NCBI GenBank assembly: GCA_044350895.1
Contig: JBILGT010000013.1
Coordinates: forward strand, 1 to 35,919
DNA: 35,919 bases
Source of the DNA: OMIS01 sp044350895
GTDB taxonomy: Bacteria > Patescibacteriota > Microgenomatia > UBA1400 > PJMF01
Direction: 5' to 3'
Positions 23,385 through 32,840 of the stretch are shown piece after piece. The first letter of the stretch is position 1. The number at the start of each line of letters is the position of its first letter. The notes under the pieces were generated by a model, which worked only from the letters and a program-made list of their open reading frames with translations, was not told where the DNA came from and did no database searches. The translations under genes and the position numbers were made by a program.

Positions 23385-24329
23385 TTACTGTTGGGGGAGA
23401 TTCAGTACAGTTCCTGGATAGATCAAATCAGGATTACTACCGACTGTTTGTTTGTTCAGCTGATAGAGTTTTACCCATGCAAATGGATTACCCAGTTCAC
23501 GTTGTGCAATTGTCCAAAGACAATCACCAGGCTTAACTTCATAGGTTTTGCCACTGGATTGAACTGCTGTCGAATTATCTGTGGTGATTGAGACACCAGA
23601 GGTAATTTTGGAACGATCAGGTAGGTTTGTGACAGTTTTTTGATCTGGAATAGTCAATTCTTGACCAATTGCAAGGCGTTGGTTGTGTTTGAGACCACTA
23701 GCTTTTTCGATAGCAGGATATAACCGACCATCTCCGAGCATTTTCTCAGCTACTTTCCAAGTTGAATCTCCAGGCAGAACTGTATATTTTTGAGTACCAG
23801 TCACTTGAGGTGCAGCTTGCTGTGGAGCAGGAGTTGGTTTTATCTGCATTGGAGTAGGTACAAGACTTGGTTTTGGAGGAGCAGTAGGTGCAATTTGCGC
23901 TGTTGGTGATGCTGGAGCGGCAGGTTTCACTTGAGGTGCAGTAGGCTGTTGAAGTTGTTTTGGTGCATTAGGAGCAACTCGCGCTGCAGGTGAAGCTGTA
24001 GCAACTGGCTGGAATTGTGGTTTAGGAGTCGCAATTGCAAGTGGAGTGGCCAGAGGTGTTGGCGTAGGTGATGGAGTAGCGAGAGCGATTGGCTTAATTG
24101 TCGGTACTGCTGATGGTGTAGCCAAGAGCGCGGCAGAACTTGTTGCTGCATCAGACACTTGAGTTTCAGGTGAAAAGATCGGAGTTGGAGTACTGACTGC
24201 TGCCTGGAAAGAGCGTGCGAATCGGTAACCTCCCCAGATCACAACTGCAAGAAAACCAAGCAAAACAACGAGCAGCCCAATGTTGAGACGAACAAATTTA
24301 AGTGATGAAGTGAGCCAATCTTGTTGCAT
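23385..24329 (-). CDS. Membrane-anchored double-LysM protein
   Basis: A 314-residue protein from the ATG at 24329 (MQQDWLTSSL). The longer frame to 24497 would run through tRNA-Asp and is rejected. It has one membrane helix (about 17-37) and a long Pro/Ala/Thr/Gln-rich linker (about 48-180) able to span the wall. Two LysM domains follow: KYTVLPGDSTWKVAEKMLG at about 181-230 and TYEVKPGDCLWTIAQRELG at 262-314. LysM modules bind N-acetylglucosamine in peptidoglycan. No enzymatic domain is present, so the protein probably tethers membrane and wall. The promoter contains a palindrome in its spacer. Confidence 0.9.
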   Translation of the reverse strand: MQQDWLTSSLKFVRLNIGLLVVLLGFLAVVIWGGYRFARSFQAAVSTPTPIFSPETQVSDAATSSAALLATPSAVPTIKPIALATPSPTPTPLATPLAIATPKPQFQPVATASPAARVAPNAPKQLQQPTAPQVKPAAPASPTAQIAPTAPPKPSLVPTPMQIKPTPAPQQAAPQVTGTQKYTVLPGDSTWKVAEKMLGDGRLYPAIEKASGLKHNQRLAIGQELTIPDQKTVTNLPDRSKITSGVSITTDNSTAVQSSGKTYEVKPGDCLWTIAQRELGNPFAWVKLYQLNKQTVGSNPDLIYPGTVLNLPQQ

Positions 24330-24366
24330 ATGCCTTCTGATCTGGTGAAAGATCAAGATGGCGAGG

Positions 24367-24393
24367 ATTATAGCACCCAATTGGGGTGATGCA
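24367..24393 (-). promoter_or_regulatory. Promoter of the LysM gene with a palindrome in the spacer
   Basis: TTGCAT (complement at 24389-24394) and TATAAT (24367-24372) are 16 bp apart on the minus strand. Between them lies CCCAATTGGG (24376-24385), a perfect 10-bp palindrome extended to CACCC/GGGGTG. It could be an operator for a repressor; that role is inferred from position only. The leader is about 30 nt with AGAAGG close to the ATG. Confidence 0.45.
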
Positions 24394-24417
24394 ACGGACG
24401 ATTTTAAAATCTGTATC

Positions 24418-24493
24418 TGGCGACCCCGACCGGAATCGAACCGGTGGTCTTCTCCGTGACAGGGAGACATGTTAACCGCTACACCACGGGGCC
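24418..24493 (-). tRNA. tRNA-Asp (anticodon GTC), CCA encoded
   Basis: Minus-strand cloverleaf with acceptor GGCCCCG/CGGGGTC, anticodon stem TCTCC/GGAGA, loop CTGTCAC (anticodon GTC) and T arm ACCGG-TTCGATT-CCGGT. The discriminator is G, as expected for Asp, and CCA is encoded at 24418-24420, unlike the other two tRNAs in this window. Confidence 0.95.
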
Positions 24494-24515
24494 ACAAATA
24501 TAAATGCGAGAGTAG

Positions 24516-24544
24516 ATTATACGAGGAAATATAGATTTTGCCAA
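24516..24544 (-). promoter_or_regulatory. Promoter of tRNA-Asp
   Basis: On the minus strand TTGGCA (24539-24544) and TATAAT (24516-24521) are exactly 17 bp apart, near-consensus. The -10 ends 22 nt before the tRNA 5' end. Confidence 0.65.
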
Positions 24545-24787
24545 GATGGGGGAGTGACGGGGCAAAATTGGTGGTGATTCACAGGTTTTTATGTTATGGG
24601 ATAATTTCACGCATTTCACGACACTAAAAGCATGCTGGATCCTTGATAAACGCACATTTTGCAATATTATTTAAAATACATATTTAAGGATTTTGCGCCT
24701 TTTACAATTGATTCTGCAATAAATCACTCTCATAAGTACTAAAAGTGTTGTATACTAAATGACAATCAGCTTGACGAAAGGATGCCT
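24545..24787 (+). promoter_or_regulatory. Intergenic region with lemA promoter and ribosome binding site
   Basis: This AT-rich gap between tRNA-Asp and lemA holds no convincing ORF. A TTGTATACT box (-10 at 24751-24756) and AAAGGA (24777-24782), 5 nt before the ATG at 24788, are the likely lemA signals, giving a leader of about 25 nt. I see no clear -35 and nothing recognisable in the first ~180 nt. Confidence 0.45.
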
Positions 24788-25375
24788 ATGTCAGTTTTCA
24801 TGATTCTCTTAGTTGTTATCATTGCAATTGCTTTTTACGTAATTGGAATTTACAACACCCTCCAACGCCTAAAAACTCAAATTGTTGCGGCCATTCAAGA
24901 AATTGGTAACCAGCTCAAACGTCAAGCTTCTTTGATCCCAAACCTTGAGGCTTCAGTCAAGGGATACATGAAGCATGAAAAGGGTATCTTCCAGATGCTC
25001 ACCGATGCTCGTAAATCAGTTGCACATGCTTCTGAAACCGGTAAAGCTGCAGATATTGACGCTGCAATTACCAAGCTCCAAGCAGTGATCCCACAAATTT
25101 CAGTGGCTGTTGAAGACAATCCAGAACTTAAAGCAGATGCTTCTGTGACACGCTTTATGCAAGAACTCACCGATACTGCAGACAAATTAATGTATGCACG
25201 TCGTACTGTGATTGATCTTTCACAGAGTTACAATGAAAAATTAGTTACCTTCCCATCCAATCTAATTGCTGGCATGTTTGGCTTCACCGCTGAAAAAGGA
25301 CTTGATACACCACTCACTGGTTCTCACGTCAACGTCAGTAGTAAAGAAATGGAAGATGTTAAAGTTGAGCTATAA
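24788..25375 (+). CDS. lemA: LemA family protein
   Basis: A 195-residue protein with one N-terminal membrane helix (about 2-22). The classical LemA sequence follows: YNTLQRLKTQIVAAIQEIGNQLKRQASLIPNL (usually YN-L...W-Q...L-RR-DLIPNL) and the C-terminal RRTVIDLSQSYNEKLVTFPSNLIAGMFGF. Here the common Trp-Val-Gln-Val segment is replaced by AAIQEI. I prefer ATG 24788 over ATG 24782 because AAAGGA ends 5 nt before it. LemA is commonly paired with the protease HtpX, as here (18-nt gap), but its own role is unclear. Confidence 0.92.
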   Translation: MSVFMILLVVIIAIAFYVIGIYNTLQRLKTQIVAAIQEIGNQLKRQASLIPNLEASVKGYMKHEKGIFQMLTDARKSVAHASETGKAADIDAAITKLQAVIPQISVAVEDNPELKADASVTRFMQELTDTADKLMYARRTVIDLSQSYNEKLVTFPSNLIAGMFGFTAEKGLDTPLTGSHVNVSSKEMEDVKVEL

Positions 25376-25393
25376 TCACAACTCAAAAGTGAT

Positions 25394-26308
25394 ATGACGC
25401 ATTACGATCTCATCGCGAGCAACAAGCGCAAGTCTTGGTTAGTTATCTCTGCATTTATTATTTTCATCACTGCAGCAGCATATTTTATGGCGGTTGGTTT
25501 TGGCTATGGCCTTGATGTCGTTGGATTTGCACTCATTGCTTCTGGAGTCATGTCATTTGCATCATACTGGTGGTCTGATTCCATAATTCTGAGTATTTCA
25601 GGTGCACGACCTGCCAAACGAGAAGAATTTTTCGACTTTTATACTGTGGCAGAGAACTTAGCTTCTAGCCAGCGCATGCCCATGCCCAAACTCTATGTCA
25701 TAGAAGATACGGCGATGAACGCCTTTGCCACTGGACGTGATCCACAACATGGTGCAGTCGTTGCTACAACTGGATTACTGAACAGGCTGAATCGATCGGA
25801 AATTGAAGGAGTGATTGCGCACGAACTTTCACATATTCAGAACTATGACATTCGATTAATGTCGATTGTAACGATCCTCGTAGGTATGATTGCACTGATT
25901 GCTGATTGGTTACTGCGAATGAATGCCTGGGGCAGACGTCGCGACGATCGTGATGGAGGTGGACAAGTTCAAGCTGTTCTCATGGTTGTGGGAGTACTTT
26001 TAGCCCTACTATCTCCAGTCATTGCCCAACTTATTCAACTCGCCATTTCTCGCAAACGTGAATATTTAGCTGATGCAAGTGCAGTCGGGATGACTAAAAA
26101 TCCTCAAGGCTTAGCAAAAGCACTGGAGAAAATCAGTGGTGACCAAGAGCCGCTTGAAGCTGCCAACAAAGCCACAGCACACTTATATATTAGTAATCCT
26201 TTAAAAAATCGTCATGATGCGGTAGGATGGTTCTCGAGTCTTTTCCAGACTCATCCACCAGTTACTGAACGCATTAAAGTACTGCGTGAACTGCAAGGAA
26301 TCGCATGA
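25394..26308 (+). CDS. htpX: HtpX-type M48 membrane metalloprotease
   Basis: A 304-residue protein with two N-terminal membrane segments (about 15-65) and a cytosolic catalytic domain. The zinc motif is HELSH (His143-His147), with the third ligand in REYLADASA (Glu223). Two more hydrophobic stretches lie between them (about 158-173 and 197-215). The stretch PKLYVIEDTAMNAFATGRDPQHG is typical of the family. HtpX degrades damaged membrane proteins. The C-terminus overlaps gatC as ATGA, linking membrane quality control with the tRNA amidotransferase genes in one transcript. Confidence 0.93.
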   Translation: MTHYDLIASNKRKSWLVISAFIIFITAAAYFMAVGFGYGLDVVGFALIASGVMSFASYWWSDSIILSISGARPAKREEFFDFYTVAENLASSQRMPMPKLYVIEDTAMNAFATGRDPQHGAVVATTGLLNRLNRSEIEGVIAHELSHIQNYDIRLMSIVTILVGMIALIADWLLRMNAWGRRRDDRDGGGQVQAVLMVVGVLLALLSPVIAQLIQLAISRKREYLADASAVGMTKNPQGLAKALEKISGDQEPLEAANKATAHLYISNPLKNRHDAVGWFSSLFQTHPPVTERIKVLRELQGIA

Positions 26309-26610
26309 GCACACACATTTCAAATGACGTGATCAAACACGTTGCTGAACTAGCTAATATTCCACTTTCAGACGAACAAGCTGGCAAGATTGGCTCAGCC
26401 TTTGATGAAACCCTCGCTGTAGTAGAAAATCTCAAGCAAGTTGATATCACCACGGCAGAACCTACACATCAGGTCACCGGACTTGAAAATGTAATGCGCG
26501 AAGATGTAGTAGATGTTTCACGCACGTTTTCACAAGATGAAGCACTGAGTAATGCACACGCCAAACATGAAGGATACTTTGTAGTTGCAAGGATTCTTGA
26601 TAATGACTAA
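26305..26610 (+). CDS. gatC: Aspartyl/glutamyl-tRNA amidotransferase subunit C
   Basis: A 101-residue GatC. It begins with the family-typical VIKHVAELANIPLSDEQAGKI and has FDETLAVVENLKQVDITTAEPTHQVTGLENVMREDVV, the belt that wraps around GatA. AAGGA (26295-26299) precedes the ATG by 5 nt. The start overlaps the htpX stop and the stop overlaps gatA by 8 nt. Confidence 0.95.
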   Translation: MSTHISNDVIKHVAELANIPLSDEQAGKIGSAFDETLAVVENLKQVDITTAEPTHQVTGLENVMREDVVDVSRTFSQDEALSNAHAKHEGYFVVARILDND

Positions 26611-27991
26611 ACCACTGAACACACTGACACTAACTGAATATTTGAATGGGGTAGCTCAGAAAAGTTTTACGCCACAAGATGTTGTCCAGGCAGTTCAAAA
26701 AGCTACTGCAGCAAATAAAGACCTCAATATATACCTGACTGAAAATGAGTCTGTTGTGACCGACTCAGCAGCTGCAAACACATTGCCACTCGCAGGTGTG
26801 CCACTCGCAGTAAAAGATAACGTTTGCACCAAAGGCATGAGAACGACTGCTTCATCAACTGTGCTTGATACATTCATTCCTCCGTATGATGCGACTGTTG
26901 CTGAAAAAGTAAAAAAAGCTGGCGGCAGCATTATTGGAAAAACCAATCTTGATGCGTGGGCACATGGTTCCTCTACAGAAACTTCACAATATGGCAGAAC
27001 TCTGAATCCTCGTAATCCAGAACATCTACCTGGTGGTTCATCTGGTGGTAGTGCTGCGGCTGTTGCAGCTGATATGTGTATTGCTGCAATTGGAACTGAG
27101 ACAGCAGGCTCGATTCGTCAGCCAGCTGCCTGGTGTGGTGTGGTTGGGCTCAAACCTACCTACGGACGCGTCAGTCGCTCTGGTGTGATTGCCATGGCTT
27201 CTTCAACCGATTCACCTGGACCAATCACCAAAACCGTGGAAGATGCTGCAGTTCTTCTCAATCATATGGCTGGTCACGATAAGTACGATGCGACAACATC
27301 TCCGCAAGTTGTACCAGACTTTACAAAATCTTTAGGCAAATCTATCAAAGGACTACGAGTGGGATTGTTGTATCAAGATATTGAAGGCTTAGATATTGTT
27401 AACCCACACATCAAAAAAGCGGCAGAAGTCCTTGAGAGTCTTGGTGCAGTGGTCAGTACCGCTGAAGCCCTTGATCCACATTTTGCAATCAGTGTGTACA
27501 CGATTGTGCAGCGTGGAGAGGTCAGCAGTAATCTTGCACGATTTGACGGAATACGGTATGCCAATGATCGATCCTTCTTTGGAGATGAAGCCAAACGCAG
27601 AATTATGCTCGGTACCTATACACTCAGCAAAGGCTATGCCGACCAATACTACAACACTGCTCAAAAAGTGCGAACTCAATTTATCAAGGATTTTGAGAAG
27701 TTGTTTACCCAGTTTGATGTTTTAATCAGTCCAACTTCACCATCTTTTGCCAAAAAAATTGGTGCCACTGAAAATTCAGCAATGTTTGGTGAACTCGAGG
27801 ACATGCTTCTTGAACCAAGCTCAATTACTGGTTTGCCTGGAATCAGCGTACCGTGCTACAGAGACCCAGACACCAATCTATTTTTGGGACTCAATATTAT
27901 GGCACCAATGTGGCGTGAAGACTTAGTCATTCAAGTAGGCGATGCGTACGAGAAGGCAACTGATTGGAATTCGTGGAGGAAGCATGCATAA
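26603..27991 (+). CDS. gatA: Aspartyl/glutamyl-tRNA amidotransferase subunit A
   Basis: A 462-residue amidase-signature protein. The catalytic Lys-Ser(cis)-Ser triad is seen in PLAVKDNV, GGSSGGSAAAV and ETAGSIRQPA. It releases ammonia from glutamine for GatB to convert mischarged Glu-tRNA(Gln) and Asp-tRNA(Asn). Its presence suggests the cell lacks one of the direct synthetases. I chose ATG 26603 (MTKPLNTL) because AAGGA lies 9 nt upstream, rather than a TTG 18 nt earlier. It overlaps gatC by 8 nt and gatB by 8 nt. Confidence 0.96.
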   Translation: MTKPLNTLTLTEYLNGVAQKSFTPQDVVQAVQKATAANKDLNIYLTENESVVTDSAAANTLPLAGVPLAVKDNVCTKGMRTTASSTVLDTFIPPYDATVAEKVKKAGGSIIGKTNLDAWAHGSSTETSQYGRTLNPRNPEHLPGGSSGGSAAAVAADMCIAAIGTETAGSIRQPAAWCGVVGLKPTYGRVSRSGVIAMASSTDSPGPITKTVEDAAVLLNHMAGHDKYDATTSPQVVPDFTKSLGKSIKGLRVGLLYQDIEGLDIVNPHIKKAAEVLESLGAVVSTAEALDPHFAISVYTIVQRGEVSSNLARFDGIRYANDRSFFGDEAKRRIMLGTYTLSKGYADQYYNTAQKVRTQFIKDFEKLFTQFDVLISPTSPSFAKKIGATENSAMFGELEDMLLEPSSITGLPGISVPCYRDPDTNLFLGLNIMAPMWREDLVIQVGDAYEKATDWNSWRKHA

Positions 27992-29321
27992 ACAGTACGA
28001 ACTTGTCTGTGGTCTTGAAGTCCACGCTGAGTTAAAGACAGCCTCTAAAATGTTCTGTGGCTGCAAAAACGACCCATTTCACGCTGAAAAACCAAATATC
28101 TACACCTGTCCAGTTTGTCTGGGAATGCCTGGGGCTCTTCCTGTAGCCAACAAAAAAGCAATTGAGTGGACTATCAAGTTGGGACTGGCACTCGGCTGCA
28201 AAATTAATTTGTTCTCAAAGTTTGATAGGAAGCACTACTTCTATCCTGATTTGCCCAAAGGTTACCAGATCAGTCAGTATGATTTACCATTCTGCTACGA
28301 TGGCCAGATTGAGACTTCAGAAGGTACTATCAGAATTCGTCGTATCCACTTAGAAGAAGATACGGGCAAGCTCCTTCACAAAGCTATAAATGGTAAAAAA
28401 GTAAGTCTCATCGATTTTAATCGCAGCAGTGTACCACTGGTGGAGGTTGTGACTGAACCAGATATTAAATCTGCAACCCAAGCCAAAGAGTATGCCAAAA
28501 AACTTCGCCAAATAATGCGCTATCTTGATATTGCAGATTGTGACATGGAGCAGGGTGGTATGCGCTTAGAAGCGAATACATCAGTCCGTGAAATTGGTGA
28601 AAAAGAATATCCATCATATAAAGTGGAAGTGAAAAACATTAATTCTTTCAGATTTTTAGAACAAGCCATTGAGTTTGAAGTAGTCCGCCAATCACAGTTA
28701 CTTGATGTTGGCGAATCAATTCCACAGGAAACACGTGGTTGGAATTCTGATGACAATAAAACGTTCAGTCAGCGCACAAAGGAAGAAGCTGCCGATTATC
28801 GCTACTTCCCAGATCCAGACTTACCACCAATTAGATTTACTTCAGAACAGGTAGAGAAGTTACGATCAGAGCTTCCTGAACTTCCAGAAGCTAAGGCAGC
28901 ACGCTGGACGACTACTTTTGGAATCGAAGAGCGTTTTTCACAACCTTTAGCAAGTGAACCTGAAGATGCAGCTGTATTTGAAAAACTGTTTTCACAAGCT
29001 TCAAGTGAAAAGTTGGATGGTAATAAGATTGCAAGCAGCATTATCAATAAACGTATTCCATGGCCAACTAATGATTCTATAGCTGCCACTCTCACTGCAT
29101 TCTCAGCCCAGTTCAAAACAGATACCGTAGATACTGCGGAGCTTAAAGCAGCCATAGAAGCGGTGATCGCCGAAAACCCAGATGTTGTTGATAAGTTCAA
29201 AGCTGGTCAGCAGCAAATACTCGGGTTTGTCATGGGACAAACAATGCGCAAACTTTCTGGTGTCAAACCAGATCCACAACAGGTGCGCGAGACCATTGGC
29301 AAACTTCTCGAAACCAAGTAG
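27984..29321 (+). CDS. gatB: Aspartyl/glutamyl-tRNA amidotransferase subunit B
   Basis: A 445-residue GatB, slightly shorter than the usual ~475. The kinase-like domain opens with YELVCGLEVHAELKTASKMFCGC and has FDRKHYFYPDLPKGYQISQYD, HLEEDTGKLLH and SLIDFNRSSVPLVEVVTEPD. The C-terminal YqeY-like tail domain (GQQQILGFVMGQTMRKLSG) binds the tRNA elbow. It phosphorylates and then amidates the tRNA-bound Glu or Asp with ammonia from GatA. The ATG lies inside the end of gatA, with GGAGG 4 nt upstream. Confidence 0.96.
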   Translation: MHKQYELVCGLEVHAELKTASKMFCGCKNDPFHAEKPNIYTCPVCLGMPGALPVANKKAIEWTIKLGLALGCKINLFSKFDRKHYFYPDLPKGYQISQYDLPFCYDGQIETSEGTIRIRRIHLEEDTGKLLHKAINGKKVSLIDFNRSSVPLVEVVTEPDIKSATQAKEYAKKLRQIMRYLDIADCDMEQGGMRLEANTSVREIGEKEYPSYKVEVKNINSFRFLEQAIEFEVVRQSQLLDVGESIPQETRGWNSDDNKTFSQRTKEEAADYRYFPDPDLPPIRFTSEQVEKLRSELPELPEAKAARWTTTFGIEERFSQPLASEPEDAAVFEKLFSQASSEKLDGNKIASSIINKRIPWPTNDSIAATLTAFSAQFKTDTVDTAELKAAIEAVIAENPDVVDKFKAGQQQILGFVMGQTMRKLSGVKPDPQQVRETIGKLLETK

Positions 29322-29330
29322 GATGTGAAC

Positions 29331-32300
29331 ATGTCTCAAGGTAGTGATTTTGTACATCTCCACGTACACTCGGAGTATTCGATGCTCGACGGGTTGGGTA
29401 AGCTTGGTCCGTTGGTTGCTAAAGCCAAAGCGCTTGGTCAGACAGCACTGGCACTCACAGATCACGGGGGTATGTATGGTGCGCTCCATTTTTACAATGA
29501 ATGCCGCAAGCAAGAAATCAAACCTATTGTGGGTGTCGAAGCCTACATCGCTCGGAATTCTCGCTTTGATAAGCAGACCAAGCTGGGAGGTGACCAAGCC
29601 CATATTACGCTACTTTCCAAAAACTTTGCGGGATATCAAAATCTCCTCAAACTCGTTTCTATAGGTAACTTAGAAGGCTTTTCATACCGTCCACGGATTG
29701 ATTTCGAGGTACTTTCTGCACATAGCGAAGGTGTTATAACCACCACTGGCTGTATGAGTAGTATTTTCAATCGATATCTTCGAGATGGAAAAATTGATGC
29801 AGCCAAAGAAGAGTTGCGGAAATACAAAGAAGTTTTTGGAGATCGATACTTCGTAGAAATACAGATTCATCCAGCTATTCCAGAGCTTAAAGAGCTCACC
29901 AAGTTACAGGTCCAGCTTGCTCGAGAATTTGATATACCTCTAGTAGCTACAAATGATGTCCACTACGTTGAAGCCTCAGCGGCACGAGCTCAAGATGCAC
30001 TTTTGTGTGTCCAAACTCGCAAACTCATCTCTGACACCAAGCGTATGACGATGCTTGATTCTCCAGATTTCTACATGCGCTCAACTGAAGAGATGAAAGA
30101 ATTGTTTCACGACTATCCTGACGCCATTGCTAATACCGTAAAAATTGCGGAAATGTGTGATTTAACAATTCCCACAGGGAATCTCATCTTCCCTGACATT
30201 GCTTTACCACCTGGAGAAACAGTTATTTCACAGTTTAAGAAAGTTTCACAAGAAGGCTTAGCAAAAAAATTCCCAGAAGTTACAACCGCTCTCCAAGAAC
30301 GCTTGGACTACGAAATGGATGTCATCATCACAAAAGGATATGCTGCATACTTTCTCATCACCCAGGACTTCGTGAACTGGGCCAAGACTCATGGCGTGGC
30401 AGTGGGTCCAGGAAGAGGTTCAGCTGCAGGTTCACTTGTTTCATATGTATTGAATATCACCACTGTTGATCCAATTTTGCATGGACTTGCATTTGAACGG
30501 TTTCTAAATCCACAACGCCCCACACCTCCAGATATTGATATCGACTTTGCAGATACAACGCGCGAAAAAGTGATCGAATACGTGGCACAAAAGTATGGAG
30601 ATGACCACGTCGGACATGTGATTACCTTTGGAAGAATGGAAGCCCGTGTTTCCATTCGCGATATTGGTCGTGTACTTGGACTTCCGTATGAAGACCCCGA
30701 TAAAATTGCCAAGCTCATTCCTAACCTACCAGGTAAAAAAACATCGCTACAAATGGCACTCGATACTGTTCCAGAGCTTGCAGAGTACTACAAGCAACCA
30801 AAGTTTAAGGAATTAATTGACCTCGCAAAGCAAGTGGAAGGAGTCGTACGACATTCTTCTGTCCACGCCGCTGCACTGGTGATTACTGATAAACCTATCA
30901 CCAACTACACTCCCGTCCAAAGAGATAGCAAAACTGGAAAAACGATCACGCAGTACGACATGTACGCGCTGGACTGTAACGTTTCTGACGATGCTATCGG
31001 ACTATTGAAGTTTGACTTCTTGGGACTCAGAAATTTATCAATTATCCAGAGTACACTTCAATTGGTTAAAGAGTCAAAAAACATAAAAATTGATATTGAA
31101 AACCTCCCCATTGACGACCAACCCACCTTTGATCTGCTCTCCAGTGGTGAAACTTTTGGGGTATTTCAACTTGAGTCTTCAGGTATGCGGCGCGTGGCAC
31201 GGACACTAAAACCAAGTCAATTCTCTGACATTACTGCTATGGTGGCGCTGTATCGCCCTGGACCAATGGAACTGATTCCTACCTTTATTGAAGGAAAGCA
31301 TAGTCCAGAAAGTATTGTCTATCCTGATCGATCACTCAAACCTGTGCTTGAAGAAACATACGGAGTCATGGTGTACCAAGAGCAGATTTTGCAGATCGCC
31401 AATTTGATGGCTGGCTATACATTGGGTGAGGCCGACATTTTGCGCCGCGCGATTGGAAAAAAGAAGAAAAAACTCCTTGATGAAAACAAAAAACGATTCA
31501 TTGAACAATCAGTCATTAAGGGATACAAAAAGGAAGTGGCCGAGAAAGTCTGGGGATTCATTGAAGCATTTGCCAACTACGGCTTTAATAAAGCTCATGC
31601 TACTTGCTACGCCATGATTGCTTACCAGACTGCCTATCTCAAAACCCACTATCCAGTCGAGTACATGACCGCTTTAATGAGTGTCGAATCCGCATCTGGG
31701 GCGGCAACACGTGACGTCAAAGTTTCCCAAGCCATTGAGACCTGTAAAGCCATGGGAATTAAAGTGCTTCCGCCAGACATTAACAAATCTGGAGCAGACT
31801 TTACGATAGAAAAGTACGAAGGGTCACTTGAAGGCTGGGCAATTAGATTTGGCTTTACTGCCATAAAGCATGTCGGTAGCGCCTCAATCGAAAACACACT
31901 TGAAACTCGCAAACGAATTGGAGATTTCACTTCATTTACACAGTTTATTTACGAGACCGATGGACGGAAAGTCAACAAGACCACACTAGAATGTATGATT
32001 AAAGTGGGAGCGATGGATCGATTCGGCACTCGAGCAGGCATGCTCGAAAACCTCGAATCAATTCGCCAGACTGCTGCAAAATTAGAATCTGATGTGCAAG
32101 GCCAAGATTCATTATTTCAGGGAGTTAGTACTGCACGAGAATTGAAGGACACTTTCCCCATTCAAGATGAATATCCTAAGGCAGAGTTACTTTCGTTTGA
32201 GAAAGAGCTGCTTGGTTTATACCTTACTGATCATCCAATGGCCCATGCACTGACAGTCGTTGCCAAGCGAGCCAATAAAACAATTGAAGAACTCGATGAA

Positions 32301-32795
32301 ACAATTCACAACGGTCAGACGTTTTTATTTGGTGGTGTAATCTCCAATCTACGAACAGTGCAAACCAAAAAAACCAACAGCACCATGGCATTTGGTAAGT
32401 TTGATGATAGCACTGGTTCACTTGGCGCAGTCTTTTTTCCCAAGGCATACAAGGAATTTGAGACCTTGATTCAAAACGACTCAGTCGTACTTTTACGTGC
32501 CAAAGTGGATAGCAGAGAAGGGGAAATGCAGCTGGTAGCTGAAAAAATCTCAGTACCATCAGAAGTTGAGTCTGGCCCACAGGCACATGACGCTGATCAC
32601 GAAATTTTTATTCCTCGCCACACAAAGAAAGAAACACTGGGAGAGCTTGGCAAGCTCCTCAAGTCGAGACCTGGCCACGAAAGTGTCGTTGTGCTTATCC
32701 CCAATGGAGCCCAACCACAGCGGATGCTTCTTCCATATGGCGTACTGTGGGATGCCTCACTCGAGCAAGATATTGATAAAATACTCAACCAATAA
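29331..32795 (+). CDS. dnaE: DNA polymerase III alpha subunit
   Basis: A 1154-residue DnaE-type replicase. An N-terminal PHP domain (HLHVHSEYSMLDGL, LALTDHGG, NDVHYV) appears to keep its metal ligands. The palm has PDIDIDFAD (about residue 400) and FDFLGLRNL (about 560) for the three catalytic aspartates. A helix-hairpin-helix region and a C-terminal OB domain (FLFGGVISNLRTVQTKKTNS) follow. The length matches full DnaE1. ATG 29331 is chosen over GTG 29325 because AGGA (29320-29323) is 7 nt upstream of the ATG. It follows gatB after 9 nt. Confidence 0.96.
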   Translation: MSQGSDFVHLHVHSEYSMLDGLGKLGPLVAKAKALGQTALALTDHGGMYGALHFYNECRKQEIKPIVGVEAYIARNSRFDKQTKLGGDQAHITLLSKNFAGYQNLLKLVSIGNLEGFSYRPRIDFEVLSAHSEGVITTTGCMSSIFNRYLRDGKIDAAKEELRKYKEVFGDRYFVEIQIHPAIPELKELTKLQVQLAREFDIPLVATNDVHYVEASAARAQDALLCVQTRKLISDTKRMTMLDSPDFYMRSTEEMKELFHDYPDAIANTVKIAEMCDLTIPTGNLIFPDIALPPGETVISQFKKVSQEGLAKKFPEVTTALQERLDYEMDVIITKGYAAYFLITQDFVNWAKTHGVAVGPGRGSAAGSLVSYVLNITTVDPILHGLAFERFLNPQRPTPPDIDIDFADTTREKVIEYVAQKYGDDHVGHVITFGRMEARVSIRDIGRVLGLPYEDPDKIAKLIPNLPGKKTSLQMALDTVPELAEYYKQPKFKELIDLAKQVEGVVRHSSVHAAALVITDKPITNYTPVQRDSKTGKTITQYDMYALDCNVSDDAIGLLKFDFLGLRNLSIIQSTLQLVKESKNIKIDIENLPIDDQPTFDLLSSGETFGVFQLESSGMRRVARTLKPSQFSDITAMVALYRPGPMELIPTFIEGKHSPESIVYPDRSLKPVLEETYGVMVYQEQILQIANLMAGYTLGEADILRRAIGKKKKKLLDENKKRFIEQSVIKGYKKEVAEKVWGFIEAFANYGFNKAHATCYAMIAYQTAYLKTHYPVEYMTALMSVESASGAATRDVKVSQAIETCKAMGIKVLPPDINKSGADFTIEKYEGSLEGWAIRFGFTAIKHVGSASIENTLETRKRIGDFTSFTQFIYETDGRKVNKTTLECMIKVGAMDRFGTRAGMLENLESIRQTAAKLESDVQGQDSLFQGVSTARELKDTFPIQDEYPKAELLSFEKELLGLYLTDHPMAHALTVVAKRANKTIEELDETIHNGQTFLFGGVISNLRTVQTKKTNSTMAFGKFDDSTGSLGAVFFPKAYKEFETLIQNDSVVLLRAKVDSREGEMQLVAEKISVPSEVESGPQAHDADHEIFIPRHTKKETLGELGKLLKSRPGHESVVVLIPNGAQPQRMLLPYGVLWDASLEQDIDKILNQ

Positions 32796-32804
32796 ATTTA
32801 CCAC

Positions 32805-32832
32805 TTTGCACATTTGATCTACTTAGTATAAT
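32805..32832 (+). promoter_or_regulatory. Promoter of pyrG
   Basis: TTTGCA (32805-32810) and TATAAT (32827-32832) are 16 bp apart. The -10 ends 8 nt before the ATG at 32841, so the mRNA should be leaderless or nearly so. Confidence 0.6.
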
Positions 32833-32840
32833 GTGATTCC

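Noticed and set aside
23385..24497. Longer LysM protein starting at 24497
   Set aside because: Its first 56 codons run across tRNA-Asp and the promoter; the ATG at 24329 places the membrane helix at the N-terminus.
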